A DNA stretch of 64,000 nt from CAYQTL01 sp964420405 (GCA_964420405.1 CAYQTL010000002.1:1-64000); one strand, 5' to 3'. Counted from the first letter of the stretch, positions 34,474 through 43,849 are shown. Made by a program: numbers and translations. Notes: generated by a model from the sequence alone, not told the origin.

Positions 34474-35016
34474 TCACAGCTCTGGCGTGATGAGACCCAG
34501 GTTCTTGTCGGGACGGCGGTAGATCACGTTGATCCGGTCGGTGGTGGCGTTGCGGAACACGAGGAAGACGTCGTCGGTGCGGTCCAGGTGGAGCACCGCC
34601 TCCTCGATGGTCATCGGCTTGATCGGGATCGACGTCCGCTCGACGATGCGGGGCTCGCCCGTCCGCACCGACTCGGGCTCGAGGACGTCCTCGCTCCAGT
34701 CCTGGTCGGCGGCGCGGGCCTGCCGGCCCTTGTGGTCCTTCAGCCGCGCCTTCGCCTTGCGCGCCTGCATCTCGAGCTTGTCGACCGCCTCCTGGATCGC
34801 CGTCGTCAGCTCGCTGTGCTTGGACGTCGACTTGATGTCGAAATCCTTGCCCTTGATCGAGATGTCCGCCACGTGAAGGTGCCGCTCCTGCTCCACCTCC
34901 ACTCGAATGTCGAGTATGTCGTTGAAGTATTTCTTCACCTTCGACAGCTTCTTCTCGGTCAGCTGGCGAACCTGGTCGTTCAGTGTCACCTTGCGTGCGA
35001 TGTAGTCGATCTTCAT
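34474..35016 (-). CDS. hpf: Ribosome hibernation-promoting factor, long form
   Basis: A 180-residue long HPF that dimerises and silences ribosomes. The N-terminal YfiA-like domain has MKIDYIARKVTLNDQVRQ, VADISIKGKDFDI and the helix AVDKLEMQARKAKARLKDHK. A linker leads to the C-terminal dimerisation domain (about 130-180) with PMTIEEAVLHLDRTDDVFLVF. ATG at 35016 has GAGGAGAG upstream. It lies between rpoN and ptsN. Confidence 0.95.
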   Translation of the reverse strand: MKIDYIARKVTLNDQVRQLTEKKLSKVKKYFNDILDIRVEVEQERHLHVADISIKGKDFDIKSTSKHSELTTAIQEAVDKLEMQARKAKARLKDHKGRQARAADQDWSEDVLEPESVRTGEPRIVERTSIPIKPMTIEEAVLHLDRTDDVFLVFRNATTDRINVIYRRPDKNLGLITPEL

Positions 35017-35026
35017 AGCTCTCTCC

Positions 35027-36520
35027 TCAGAACATCTTCTTGCGTTTGTCCGACGACGGCACGCCCATCTCCTCGCGGTACTTGGCCACGGTCCTCCGCG
35101 CGAGGCGGATTCCCTCGCGCTGCAGCATCTTCATGATCTTCGAGTCGGACAGCGGCCGGCCAGGATCCTCGCCCTCGACGAGCTTCCGGATCCGCTCCTT
35201 GACCACCAGCGACGAGACGTTCTCGCCCCGTGCCGAGTCGACCCCCGAGTGGAAGAAGAACTTCATCGGGAACAACCCGCGCGGGGTGTACATGTACTTG
35301 TTGCTGACGACGCGAGAGATGGTCGACTCGTGCATCCCGATGTCCTCGGCGACCTGCCGGAGGACCATCGGCCGCAGCCGCTCGATGCCGTGGTCGAGGA
35401 ACTCCCGCTGGAAGCTGACGATCGACCGGGCGACCTTGTAGATGGTCCGCTGGCGCTGGTCGATGCTCTTCATCAGCCACAGCGCGCTGCGCATCTTGTC
35501 GCGAAGGTAGTTGCCCACCTGCGGGTCGAGGGAGTTGCCCTCCAGCATCCGCTGGTAGCGCGAGTTGATCCGCAGCCGTGGCAGCCCGTCGTCGTTGAGG
35601 TGGATGCTGTAGTCGCCTTCCTGCTTGCGGACATACACATCGGGCTCGATGTACTGGTTGCGCTCCTGCTGGTACCTGCGCCCGGGCTTCGGCTCGAGCC
35701 GCTGGACGACGTCGAGCACCGGCCTGAGCTCGGAGAGCTCGCAGCCCACGGCGTCGGCGATCTGCTCCCAGCGCTGGTGCAGCAGCGCGTCCCAGTGCCC
35801 GCCGACGACCTCCTCGACGCGGGCCAGCAGCGTCCGGTCCTCGTCGGCCGCGTCGGCCGCGAGCTCCCGGACCTGGGCGAGCAGACAGCCCCGCAGGCTG
35901 CGGTGGCCGACTCCTGGCGGATCCAGCGATCGCACGATCCGCAGCGCGGCCTCGACCGACGCCGCGTCCGCCCCGGTGGCCTCGGCGATCTCCTCGTCGG
36001 TGACGCGCAGGAAACCGTCCTCGTCGAGGTTGCCGATCACGAACTCGCAGACCTCCAGCAGGTCGTCGACCGCGTCGAGCAGGTGCAGCTGCCAGAGCAG
36101 GTGGTCGTACAGGCCAGCCGACGCCGACACCATGTTCTCGAGCCTGAAGTCGCCGTCGTCGCCGACCCCGCCCGCCATGGACGGACCTTCCCGGCGGGCG
36201 TCGCCGAGGTAGTCGGCGAAGAACGCCTCGACGTCGATGTCGTTGTAGCTCTCCTCCGCGCTCGGCAGCGGGTCGTCGCGACGCTCCGGCTGCTCCGGGT
36301 CGGTCTCGGCCCGACCGCCTTCGACCGCCGCCTCTGCCCCCGCAGGGCCCTCGTCCGGCGCCTCGTCGACCTCGAGCACCGGGTTCTCGACGATCTCCTG
36401 CGACAGCGTGTCCTCGAGCTCGAGACGGGACAGCTGCAGCAGCTTGATGGCCTGCTGCAGCGACGGCGTCATGACGAGCCGCTGGGCGAGCTTGAGGCGG
36501 AGCTTCTGTTCGAGTGCCAT
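35027..36520 (-). CDS. rpoN: RNA polymerase sigma-54 factor
   Basis: A 497-residue RpoN. The N-terminal activator-interaction region is MALEQKLRLKLAQRLVMTPSLQQAIKLLQL. An acidic region II follows (about 60-120), then the core-binding domain and the DNA-binding domain with a helix-turn-helix (DIGMHESTISRVVSNKYM). The C-terminal RpoN box ARRTVAKYREEMGV recognises the -24 element. ATG at 36520. A perfect target promoter for this factor is at 59666, and a cognate AAA+ activator gene at 60011. Confidence 0.97.
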   Translation of the reverse strand: MALEQKLRLKLAQRLVMTPSLQQAIKLLQLSRLELEDTLSQEIVENPVLEVDEAPDEGPAGAEAAVEGGRAETDPEQPERRDDPLPSAEESYNDIDVEAFFADYLGDARREGPSMAGGVGDDGDFRLENMVSASAGLYDHLLWQLHLLDAVDDLLEVCEFVIGNLDEDGFLRVTDEEIAEATGADAASVEAALRIVRSLDPPGVGHRSLRGCLLAQVRELAADAADEDRTLLARVEEVVGGHWDALLHQRWEQIADAVGCELSELRPVLDVVQRLEPKPGRRYQQERNQYIEPDVYVRKQEGDYSIHLNDDGLPRLRINSRYQRMLEGNSLDPQVGNYLRDKMRSALWLMKSIDQRQRTIYKVARSIVSFQREFLDHGIERLRPMVLRQVAEDIGMHESTISRVVSNKYMYTPRGLFPMKFFFHSGVDSARGENVSSLVVKERIRKLVEGEDPGRPLSDSKIMKMLQREGIRLARRTVAKYREEMGVPSSDKRKKMF

Positions 36521-36545
36521 AAACTCCCGGCCCACCGCAGCGCCG

Positions 36546-37280
36546 TCAGAGCCGGAAGTCCGCTCCGAGGTAGATGCGTCGCACCTCCTCGTTCTCCGAT
36601 AGCTCGACGGGGGGCCCCGTAGCAAAAATCCTGCCGTCCTTGATTATATAGGCGCGGTCGGTGATCTTCAACGTCTCCCGGACATTGTGATCGGTAATCA
36701 AGACCCCTATTCCCAACAACTTGAGATGCCGGATGATGCGCTGCAGGTCGATCACCGCGATCGGGTCGATGCCGGCGAACGGTTCGTCGAGCAGGATGAA
36801 GGTGGGTTCGGTGGCGAGCGCCCGCGCGATCTCGAGCCGCCGCCGCTCGCCCCCCGACAGGGTCTCCGCGCGTTGCCCCTTGAGATGGGACAGGCCGAAG
36901 TCCTCGAGCAGCCCGTCGATCTTCTCGTGGGCCGTGCGGCCGTCGGTGCCGAGCGCCTCCAGGATCATCCAGATGTTGTCCTCGACCGACAGCTGGCGGA
37001 ACGCGCTCGGCTCCTGGGCGAGATAGGCGATGCCCATCCGCGCACGACGGAACATCGGCCGGTCGGTGATCTCGTGGTCGCCCAGCAGCACCTTCCCGCG
37101 GTCAGGCTCGATCAGTCCCACGATCATGTAGAAGGTGGTCGTCTTGCCGGCGCCGTTGGGTCCGAGCAACCCGACGATCTCCCCCGGCGCGATCTCCAGC
37201 GAGATGCCGTCGACGACGTGGCGACCACGGTACGACTTGTGCAGGTCCACCGCCCGGAGGTCGATCGCTTTCGGGCTCAC
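36546..37280 (-). CDS. lptB: LPS export ABC transporter ATP-binding protein
   Basis: A 244-residue ABC ATPase that powers LPS extraction together with LptF/LptG. Walker A GLLGPNGAGKTTTFYMI, Q-loop AYLAQEPSAFR, signature TLSGGERRRLEIARALA, Walker B FILLDEPFAGIDP and switch His in LITDHNVRETL. The AQEPSAFR Q-loop is typical of LptB. GTG at 37280 overlaps the upstream stop by 4 nt and has GGAGGAGCAGGA in front. Confidence 0.97.
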   Translation of the reverse strand: MSPKAIDLRAVDLHKSYRGRHVVDGISLEIAPGEIVGLLGPNGAGKTTTFYMIVGLIEPDRGKVLLGDHEITDRPMFRRARMGIAYLAQEPSAFRQLSVEDNIWMILEALGTDGRTAHEKIDGLLEDFGLSHLKGQRAETLSGGERRRLEIARALATEPTFILLDEPFAGIDPIAVIDLQRIIRHLKLLGIGVLITDHNVRETLKITDRAYIIKDGRIFATGPPVELSENEEVRRIYLGADFRL

Positions 37281-39259
37281 TCCTGCTCCTCCGGATAGAA
37301 GATGGTCTCGGTGTCGCCGGCGACGGCGACGCTACCATCGGCCCAGTCCCAGGTCAACGACGCCCCGGACACCACGTTGCCACGGTCGTCCGTCAGCTGG
37401 GCCGGCGCACCCTCCACGGTGATCACCGAGGCCGCGACGTCCCGCACCGCGCTGCTGCCGGTCATGCGCCGACCCGTCGCCGTGTCGACGATCTCGACGG
37501 CCCCGCCTGCCGCGATCCGCTGCAGGCCGCCGTCCTCGCCGAGCTCGACCTCGAGCTCGGTGGCGGCCAGCGTGTGCCGGTCGTCCGAGTAGCGCACGCT
37601 GCCGCGGTAGACCGCCACCTGCTCGATCCCGTCGTAGTCGAGGGCGCGGGCCGTGACGACGATATCCCCTCCTCCGTCCGAGCCCTCCCGCCCGGCCGCC
37701 TCGCCGCCAGCACCGTCGAGCTCGGCGGACGGGAGCACGGTCCGGACGTGGCCACGCGCCTCGAGGCTCTCCCGGTCACGTCGGTAGAGGATCTCGTCGG
37801 CGAGCAGGAGCCGCGAGCCCTGCCACGCACGCGCGGTCCCGTCGAGCCGGTAGCTGTCGCCGCCGTCGACCAGCTCGAGCGTCTCCGCCGCGAAATGGAG
37901 CGGCTCGGGGGGCCCCGACTCCGGGTTCGAGGGCGACCCGATCATCGCCACGTCGCGCAGCTGTCCCTGCACGTCGCCGCGGGCCTCGAGCCGCCGCTCG
38001 GCGTCGAACATGTGGACCTGGTCGCAGCTGATCCGTCCCCGATCGGTGACGACGACCGCCCGCTCCGGACCAACCGGGTCGCCGTACAGCATCACCAGGC
38101 GGCGCGCCGAGGCCACGCGGGCCCGGTGGCCCCGCGCGACGACGCCCTCGCCGCGCACCTCCACCTCCCGGTCAAGCTCCACGTCGGTCGCGACGCCGTC
38201 GGCGAACCACACCGTCGCGGTCTCCGACTCGGCGTGACGGGGTGGCCCCTCCACCGGAATCTCGTCGAGGCACACACCCCGCTCGGCCCGGAGGTTCCGG
38301 ATGCCGCCGGAATCGATCGAGGCCCGCAGCATGAACGTCCGCAACCGCCGGAAGTAGTGGCCCGGCCCTGGCGCCAGCTCGACCTCGAGCCACCGCCCAC
38401 CGTCACGGTGGGCGACCACCTGCCACCCACCCGCGGCGTCCCGCTCCGCCACGATCCGGTCGGCCGTCGCCCTGGACACCGGCGCCGTCGGCGTCCGGCC
38501 GCGGACCTCGACCCCCTCCCACAGCCCGAGACGGACGGGGCCGCCGTCGCCGGGGTCGAGGTCGACCCGGCCCCGAGCTCCCGCCACGTCGAACAGGTCG
38601 GTCGCGATGCGGGCTCCCGCGGGCAGCAGGACGACGCCGTCGCCTCGTCGGTAGAGGATCTCCGGCGCGCGCAGCGTCAACCCCCGCGCGGCGTCGACGA
38701 GGGTGCTTCGCGCCAGGTCCAACCGGTCCGGCTCCACGTGGTACACCGCCGACGCGGCCTCCCCGATCCGCACGCCGTCGGTATACGTCACCGCCGCGTC
38801 GGTCTCGAACCGCCGGCGGGAGGCGTCGAACCGTCCGCTGGAGGTCGTCAGGATCCCGCCGTCGACGAACCCGACCTGGATCCCGCCCTCGAGGCGGGCG
38901 TCCTTGGTCTCGACGTTGAATGACGCGCGCTCGCAGGTGATCACCGGACCTCGCGAGCCGTCGTCGTTGTACAGCTGCAGGCGGAAGCCCTCGAGCTCGT
39001 GCCAGCCCGACTCGAAGCCCAGCGTCCGCGCCGAGTCGAGGGCGAAGATCAGCCTGCCGGCGACCCGCTCGACGAACTCGAACCCGCTGTAGCCGCTGAC
39101 GGGGTCCCGTTCGTCACCCGGCAGGACGCGCTCCGGCGCCACGGCCGCGACGCGACCGCTCAGGATCCGCCCGCGGTGGACCGCCATGCCGATCACACCC
39201 GCCACCACCAGCAGCAGGGCCAGCCCGCTGCCGTAGCGGATCCACCTGCGGATGGTCAT
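37277..39259 (-). CDS. LptC-LptA/OstA-type fused periplasmic LPS transport protein
   Basis: A 660-residue protein with one N-terminal membrane anchor (about 8-28, GLALLLVVAGVIGMAVH). An LptC-like region (about 50-210) has YNDDGSRGPVITCERASFNVET and SGRFDASRRRFET. Then come repeated OstA/LptA-type beta strands, with pairs such as GVVARGHRARVASARRLVML, LEARGDVQGQL, LEARGHVRTV, HTLAATELEVEL and ITVEGAPAQLTDDRGNVVSG. It appears to combine LptC and one or more LptA units in a single anchored bridge. ATG at 39259; it overlaps lptB by 4 nt. The fused arrangement is inferred from repeated strand patterns. Confidence 0.83.
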   Translation of the reverse strand: MTIRRWIRYGSGLALLLVVAGVIGMAVHRGRILSGRVAAVAPERVLPGDERDPVSGYSGFEFVERVAGRLIFALDSARTLGFESGWHELEGFRLQLYNDDGSRGPVITCERASFNVETKDARLEGGIQVGFVDGGILTTSSGRFDASRRRFETDAAVTYTDGVRIGEAASAVYHVEPDRLDLARSTLVDAARGLTLRAPEILYRRGDGVVLLPAGARIATDLFDVAGARGRVDLDPGDGGPVRLGLWEGVEVRGRTPTAPVSRATADRIVAERDAAGGWQVVAHRDGGRWLEVELAPGPGHYFRRLRTFMLRASIDSGGIRNLRAERGVCLDEIPVEGPPRHAESETATVWFADGVATDVELDREVEVRGEGVVARGHRARVASARRLVMLYGDPVGPERAVVVTDRGRISCDQVHMFDAERRLEARGDVQGQLRDVAMIGSPSNPESGPPEPLHFAAETLELVDGGDSYRLDGTARAWQGSRLLLADEILYRRDRESLEARGHVRTVLPSAELDGAGGEAAGREGSDGGGDIVVTARALDYDGIEQVAVYRGSVRYSDDRHTLAATELEVELGEDGGLQRIAAGGAVEIVDTATGRRMTGSSAVRDVAASVITVEGAPAQLTDDRGNVVSGASLTWDWADGSVAVAGDTETIFYPEEQE

Positions 39260-39270
39260 GCCCGGTCCGC

Positions 39271-40227
39271 TCAGCGGTCGACGAACGACGCCATCGAGCG
39301 GAACTTCGTGTAGCGCCGTGCGACCAGCGCGTCGGGCCGGGTCCGCCGCAGCTGCTTGAGGTGGCGGCGCAGCGCGGTCGCGACGGTCTGGGCCATCAGG
39401 CCCGGGTCCATGTGGGCGCCGCCGGGGGGCTCGGGAAGGATCTCGTCGACCACGCCGAGCTGCTTGAGGTCGTGGGACGTCAACCGCAGGGCGCGGGCGG
39501 CGTCCTCCGCGCGCGCCTGGTCCTTCCACAGGATCGCGGCGCAGCCTTCGGGCGAGATCACCGAGTAGACGGCGTGCTCGAGCATCAGGATCCGGTCGCC
39601 GACGCCGATCGCGAGCGCGCCGCCGGAGCCGCCCTCGCCCGTCACGACCACCACGATCGGCACCGGCAGGCGGGCCATGTCGAGCAGGTTGCGTGCGATC
39701 GCCTCGGCCTGGCCACGCTCCTCGGCGTCGATGCCGGGGTAGGCGCCCGGCGTGTCGATGAAGGTCACCACAGGGCGCTTGAACTGGGCCGCCAGCTGCA
39801 TGATCCGCAGCGCCTTGCGGTAGCCCTCCGGGCGGGGCATGCCGAAGTTGCGGCGCACCTTCTCGGCGGTGTCCCGCCCCTTCTGGTGTCCGATCACCGC
39901 GACGGGCTCGCCGTCGAGGTGCGCGAAGCCGGCGACGATGGCGGGATCGTCCGCGAACCGCCGGTCTCCGTGCAGCTCGGTGAACCCGGAGAACACGCCG
40001 TGGATGTAGGCGAGCGTGTACGGCCGGTCGGGATGACGGGCGAGCTGGCAGCGCTGCCAGGGCGTCAGTCCCGAGAACACGCGCTCGACGGTGACGTCCA
40101 GCTCGCGGCGCGCCCGGTCCAGCTCCTGCACCTGCTCGGGGTCCGGATGGTCGACCGACTCGAGATCCGCGATCAGCCCGCGGAGCTCCTCGATCGGCTC
40201 GAGGAACGGCATGTTCGGTGTTGCCAC
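39271..40227 (-). CDS. accA: Acetyl-CoA carboxylase carboxyltransferase subunit alpha
   Basis: A 318-residue alpha subunit that transfers carboxyl from biotin to acetyl-CoA in fatty-acid synthesis. Motifs include FLEPIEELRGLIADLE, HPDRPYTLAYI, GRDTAEKVRRNFGMPRPEGYRKA, TFIDTPGAYPGIDAEERGQAEAIA, GEGGSGGALAIGVGD and SPEGCAAILWKD. GTG at 40227 is chosen because the promoter -10 box ends 6 nt before it; ATG at 40212 is the alternative. It opens the lpt-rpoN-pts cluster. Confidence 0.97.
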   Translation of the reverse strand: MATPNMPFLEPIEELRGLIADLESVDHPDPEQVQELDRARRELDVTVERVFSGLTPWQRCQLARHPDRPYTLAYIHGVFSGFTELHGDRRFADDPAIVAGFAHLDGEPVAVIGHQKGRDTAEKVRRNFGMPRPEGYRKALRIMQLAAQFKRPVVTFIDTPGAYPGIDAEERGQAEAIARNLLDMARLPVPIVVVVTGEGGSGGALAIGVGDRILMLEHAVYSVISPEGCAAILWKDQARAEDAARALRLTSHDLKQLGVVDEILPEPPGGAHMDPGLMAQTVATALRRHLKQLRRTRPDALVARRYTKFRSMASFVDR

Positions 40228-40233
40228 CGGCGG

Positions 40234-40263
40234 AGGGTACCAAAGGGCGCTTCGGGGGGTCAA
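40234..40263 (-). promoter_or_regulatory. Promoter of the accA-lpt-rpoN-pts cluster, leaderless
   Basis: TTGACC (40258-40263), 18-nt spacer, TACCCT (40234-40239), then 6 nt to the GTG start. There is no Shine-Dalgarno sequence. Transcription should begin at or beside the start codon. Confidence 0.65.
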
Positions 40264-40297
40264 TCGGCGCGGCGTGCCGTCGCGCTCCGCCGTGGCG

Positions 40298-41092
40298 TCA
40301 GACGGCCACGGTCCGCAGCAGCACGACGCTGATGTTGTCGTTGCCGCCGCGTTCGTTCGCGGCCACGATCAGCTCCCGCGTCAGCTCGTCGAGCCCGCCG
40401 CCGCCGGCGAGCATCCCACCGATCTCCTCGTCGGTGAGCATGCTGTTGAGCCCGTCCGAGCACAGCAGGTACAGGTCCCCGTCCTCCAGCTCGGTCTCGA
40501 GGATGTCGACCTTCGGCTCGGCGCTGCCGCCGAGCGCCTGGGTGACGACGTTCTTCAGCGGGTGTGAGCGGGCGGCCTCCTCCGACAGGAAGCCCGCCGC
40601 GACCTGCTCGTGAACCCACGAGTGGTCGTCCGTGAGCAGCCGGAGCTCGCGCCGGCGGAGGCGGTAGGCGCGGCTGTCGCCGACATGGCAGATGACCAGG
40701 TGCGACGCGCGCCCGAGATGGACGGCGACCACCACCGTGGTCCCCATCCCCTTCAGGTTCATGTCCCGGCTGACCGCCCGCGTCACCCGGTCGTGTCCGG
40801 CCAGCACCGCGTCCACCAGCAGGTTGGCGGTCGCGCTGCGGGCCATGTTCCAGTGCTCCGGCCAGGTCTCGTGGTCGGACGGCGTGCGGCTCGAGAACGT
40901 GCGTACGATCTCCTCGGCGGCCAGCCGCGACGCCACCTCGCCCGCGGCGTGGCCCCCCATCCCGTCGGCCACCAGGTACACGCCGAGGTCCTGGTCCACC
41001 AGATAGACGTCCTCGTTCAGACGCCGCTTCATGCCGACGTCGGTGGCGCCGGCGGCCTCGATCTCGAACCCGGACGCGGTGCCACAACCCAC
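40298..41092 (-). CDS. PP2C-family serine/threonine phosphatase
   Basis: A 264-residue metal-dependent protein phosphatase. Motifs in order: TDVGMKRRLNEDVYLVD, VYLVADGMGGHAAGEVAS, GMGTTVVVAV, CHVGDSRAYRLRR, LLCSDGLNSMLTDEEI and GGNDNISVVLLR, which carry the metal-binding Asp residues. The start is GTG at 41092 or TTG at 41101 (overlapping the stop of the J-domain gene). Such phosphatases usually oppose Ser/Thr kinases; no Hanks-type kinase is in this window. Confidence 0.93.
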   Translation of the reverse strand: MGCGTASGFEIEAAGATDVGMKRRLNEDVYLVDQDLGVYLVADGMGGHAAGEVASRLAAEEIVRTFSSRTPSDHETWPEHWNMARSATANLLVDAVLAGHDRVTRAVSRDMNLKGMGTTVVVAVHLGRASHLVICHVGDSRAYRLRRRELRLLTDDHSWVHEQVAAGFLSEEAARSHPLKNVVTQALGGSAEPKVDILETELEDGDLYLLCSDGLNSMLTDEEIGGMLAGGGGLDELTRELIVAANERGGNDNISVVLLRTVAV

Positions 41093-41097
41093 CGCGC

Positions 41098-41751
41098 TCA
41101 ACCCCGTCTCCTGAGTCGTCCGAGCAGGCCGTCGTCCTCCGGTCCCTCCGACAGGGATCCGAGCACCTGGGTCGCCTTCTCGTTGGTCGGGTCGATGTCG
41201 AGCGCCCCCCGCGCCAACCGCTCGGCCCGGGACCTCATGCCGACCTTGAGGCACAGGAGCGCGGCCTCGGCGAGCATCGGCGCGTTGCGCGGCTCCAGCA
41301 CCACGGCGCGCTCGAGGTGACGCAGCGCCTCCCGCTCGCGGTCGGGCACCCGGGCCAGCGCGACGCCCATGAAGAAATGCGCCCTGGCGCACGCCTCGTC
41401 GTGGTCGATCGCGTGCCGGAGGTTGTCGACGGCCTCCGCCAGCTTCCCCTCCCGCAGCTGTTGGGCGCCCTTGGCGGCGAGTCGCCGGGCGATCTCGGTG
41501 CGGTCCATGGCCTGGGTGTCGGTTCCGTGAGAAATTTCTCGGTCGTACTTATCCCGACTATCAGGCCGTCCAAGGATGTTGAACGCCTCAGTAATTTCCT
41601 GGAACCTTTCCTCTGCGCGACGACGCGCCTCACCCTGGAAGCGGTCCGGATGATGCTCGCGCGCCAGCTTGCGGAACGCGAGCCGGATCGCCTCCAGGCT
41701 CGCATCGCGCTCGAGGCCCAGGGCTTCGTAGTGGGTGATTCGATGACGCAT
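41098..41751 (-). CDS. J-domain protein with TPR repeats
   Basis: A 217-residue protein. The N-terminal J domain has ITHYEALGLERDASLEAIR and the HPD tripeptide in REHHPDRFQG, so it should stimulate an Hsp70. It lacks the Gly/Phe, zinc and C-terminal domains of DnaJ. A TPR array follows (about 100-200) with EAVDNLRHAIDHDEACARAHFFMG and EALRHLERAVVLEPRN. ATG at 41751 is chosen close to the domain; ATG at 41793 is possible. It is read with the phosphatase gene. Confidence 0.88.
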   Translation of the reverse strand: MRHRITHYEALGLERDASLEAIRLAFRKLAREHHPDRFQGEARRRAEERFQEITEAFNILGRPDSRDKYDREISHGTDTQAMDRTEIARRLAAKGAQQLREGKLAEAVDNLRHAIDHDEACARAHFFMGVALARVPDREREALRHLERAVVLEPRNAPMLAEAALLCLKVGMRSRAERLARGALDIDPTNEKATQVLGSLSEGPEDDGLLGRLRRRG

Positions 41752-41859
41752 CACGTCGGAGTCGTTTTCCGTTCTTTCACAACCGCCGTCCATTCTGTAC
41801 CACAGCCGGGGGCCGCGGCGCAATCGTCCACCCGAGGGACGCGCAGATCGAGGCGACGG

Positions 41860-42942
41860 TCACCGTCGGCGTGCCCAGAGGTTCGCGGCCTGCTTGCGGA
41901 CCACGGGATTGATGTTGCGGTTCTTCGACAGCCTGCCGATGTCCCGCAGCGCGAGGCGCTGCAGCAGCCGTAGCGACGTCTGGACCGGCGTCTTCGGGTT
42001 CTGCACCAGCGCCAGGGCGACGGCGTACGCCCGCGTCCAGCGCGGGTTGGACGCGATCACCCGGACCACCTCCTCCGACACGCTCCGCGCCGCCGCGAAC
42101 CGCTCGACCTCCACGTCCGACAGCTTGGGGCTCGCCAGCACCGCACGCACCACCAGGCGGTTGCGGGAGTTGACGAGGATCGCGCGCTCCTCCCGACTGC
42201 CCTTCAGCGCGCGGATGATCCGGTCCTTGGTGTTCATCTGCAGGAGCTGGCCGTGGGTGCTGAGCCCGGCGCGATGAACCGCCTGCTCGAGCGGCGGGTC
42301 GACCGCCGGCGCGTACGGCAGCCCCTCCTCCTCCGGGATGTGCGCGCCGATCTCCCGCAAGGCCCTCAGCGCCTCCTCGATGCTCGCTCCACCCCGGCCG
42401 AGCTCCTCCTCCGCGAGCCGCTCCGAGGCGAGCTTGTCGATGAACTCCTCCTCGAACTCGCGCACCCGCCGAAGGACGACCTGGCCCACCAGGGGGTTGG
42501 CGCGCAGGTCGTCGAGAAGCTCGAGGCAGGACATCACCCGGACCTGGTTGGTGATGACGATGTCCTGCACCACCGGCGTCCCGTGCGCGGCGAGCACCCG
42601 CAGGGTCTCGTCCGAGACCCTCCGGTTGGAGGCCACCGCGGCCCAGATCCCCTCCTCCCGCCGCACCCGGATCAACAGGTCGAGAACGATCGGGTCCATC
42701 TCGCCGGCGGTCCGGATCCACTCGACGATCCAGCTCTCGTCCACGGCGCGCACGGAGCCGGTCGCGACGGCCGCCAGCTCCCCGTCCGGGTCGGCCGACA
42801 GGACCACCTGGATCCGGAACAGGTCGTCCCGGGAGACCGGCAGCAGACCCTGCGCGGCGAACAGCCGCACCTGGCGGGGAACCTGTCCCTTGAGGATGCC
42901 GCGGAGGATGTCGGCGCCGGAGGTGCCGCCGCTAGCCGCCAT
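41860..42942 (-). CDS. Helical-repeat protein of unknown function (paralogue A)
   Basis: A 360-residue, wholly helical, soluble protein built of repeats of about 35-40 residues with recurring Pro-Val/Asn-Pro turns (SDETLRVLAAHGTPVVQDIVITNQV, SPKLSDVEVERFAAARSVSEEVVRVIA). The C-terminal 150 residues are clearly related to the product of 43850-44581, including RW-x4-Y-x5-ALVQNPKTP and VVRKQAANL. Family not recognised; it recalls HEAT-like or DUF2336-like scaffolds. ATG at 42942 overlaps the RodZ-like gene by 11 nt. Confidence 0.72.
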   Translation of the reverse strand: MAASGGTSGADILRGILKGQVPRQVRLFAAQGLLPVSRDDLFRIQVVLSADPDGELAAVATGSVRAVDESWIVEWIRTAGEMDPIVLDLLIRVRREEGIWAAVASNRRVSDETLRVLAAHGTPVVQDIVITNQVRVMSCLELLDDLRANPLVGQVVLRRVREFEEEFIDKLASERLAEEELGRGGASIEEALRALREIGAHIPEEEGLPYAPAVDPPLEQAVHRAGLSTHGQLLQMNTKDRIIRALKGSREERAILVNSRNRLVVRAVLASPKLSDVEVERFAAARSVSEEVVRVIASNPRWTRAYAVALALVQNPKTPVQTSLRLLQRLALRDIGRLSKNRNINPVVRKQAANLWARRR

Positions 42943-43762
42943 CCGCGCCGCCCCCGCGCAGCCGCCGGAGACCGTCCCGGTCGACCCGCGCGTGCACCAC
43001 CTCGCCCGGCCCGCCAAGATCCTCGTACCGCCGTCCCCCCGTGACGACGGTCACGGCCTCGGCGTTGCCCACCGTGAGCGTCACCGGACCGGCGAGGGAC
43101 AGCTCCAGCCTCTCTCCGCCGGCGAGCAGCCGCTGGTCCGTCCACCCGTCGCGGTCGCGGTAGTACACCCAGCACTCCCGCCCTTCCTCCACCTCGAACG
43201 CCACCTCCACGGTGTGCCCCGCGACCACCGCCGTCGGCGTCGCATCCGTCCCCGCCCGTGGCGACGGCTGTCCGGCCAACTCGGCGGTTGGCGACGGACG
43301 GCTCGCGGTCGAGCGCCGCGGATCCGGCGGCAGCTCCTCCGGCGGCGACGTCCACCCGGCCACGATCATTGCCGCCACCGCCAGCACGACCACCGCGCCG
43401 AGGATGATCGGGATCCAGAACCCCCAGCGGACGGTGGTCGCGGGCGGCAGCTCCTCGACCACGAGGCTCGGGTGCGAGCCCGAGGCGAGCAGGTAGCGCT
43501 CCCACGCCCGCTCGAACGACTCCGCCAACCGGTCCGGGTCGGCCCCGACCACCCGTGCGTACTGCATCACGAAGTTCCGGCTGAACACGCGCTCCGGCAG
43601 GAATCCGAACTTGCCCTCCTCGAGCGCCTCGAGCACCCGCCGCGAGATCTTGGTCTCGGCGATGATCTCGTCGAGGGTCGCGCCGGCGGTCTCGCGGGTC
43701 CGGCGCAGCTGCTCCCCGAACGTCCTCGGATGGATCGGCTGCTTCTCGGGGGGAGAGGTCAC
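42932..43762 (-). CDS. RodZ-like helix-turn-helix membrane protein
   Basis: A 276-residue protein with RodZ architecture. The N-terminal HTH (TFGEQLRRTRETAGATLDEI, TKISRRVLEALEEGKFGFLPE, RNFVMQYARVVGAD) is followed by one membrane helix (about 118-140, FWIPIILGAVVVLAVAAMIVAGW). A Pro/Ser-rich linker leads to a periplasmic DUF4115-like domain with VEVAFEVEEGRECWVYYRDRDG. RodZ links MreB to the cell wall in rods. GTG at 43762 is 7 nt after a TAAGAT -10 box. Confidence 0.82.
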   Translation of the reverse strand: MTSPPEKQPIHPRTFGEQLRRTRETAGATLDEIIAETKISRRVLEALEEGKFGFLPERVFSRNFVMQYARVVGADPDRLAESFERAWERYLLASGSHPSLVVEELPPATTVRWGFWIPIILGAVVVLAVAAMIVAGWTSPPEELPPDPRRSTASRPSPTAELAGQPSPRAGTDATPTAVVAGHTVEVAFEVEEGRECWVYYRDRDGWTDQRLLAGGERLELSLAGPVTLTVGNAEAVTVVTGGRRYEDLGGPGEVVHARVDRDGLRRLRGGGADGG

Positions 43763-43769
43763 GGCGCCG

Positions 43770-43775
43770 ATCTTA
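43770..43775 (-). promoter_or_regulatory. -10 box of the RodZ-like gene, leaderless type
   Basis: TAAGAT on the minus strand, 7 nt before the GTG at 43762; no Shine-Dalgarno sequence between them. Confidence 0.4.
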
Positions 43776-43849
43776 CCACTGCTGTAAGTGTCCGGGGGTG
43801 AGCGACTCCGACCGGGCCGACCCGAGGACGTCCGGGCCACCCGGCCGCC

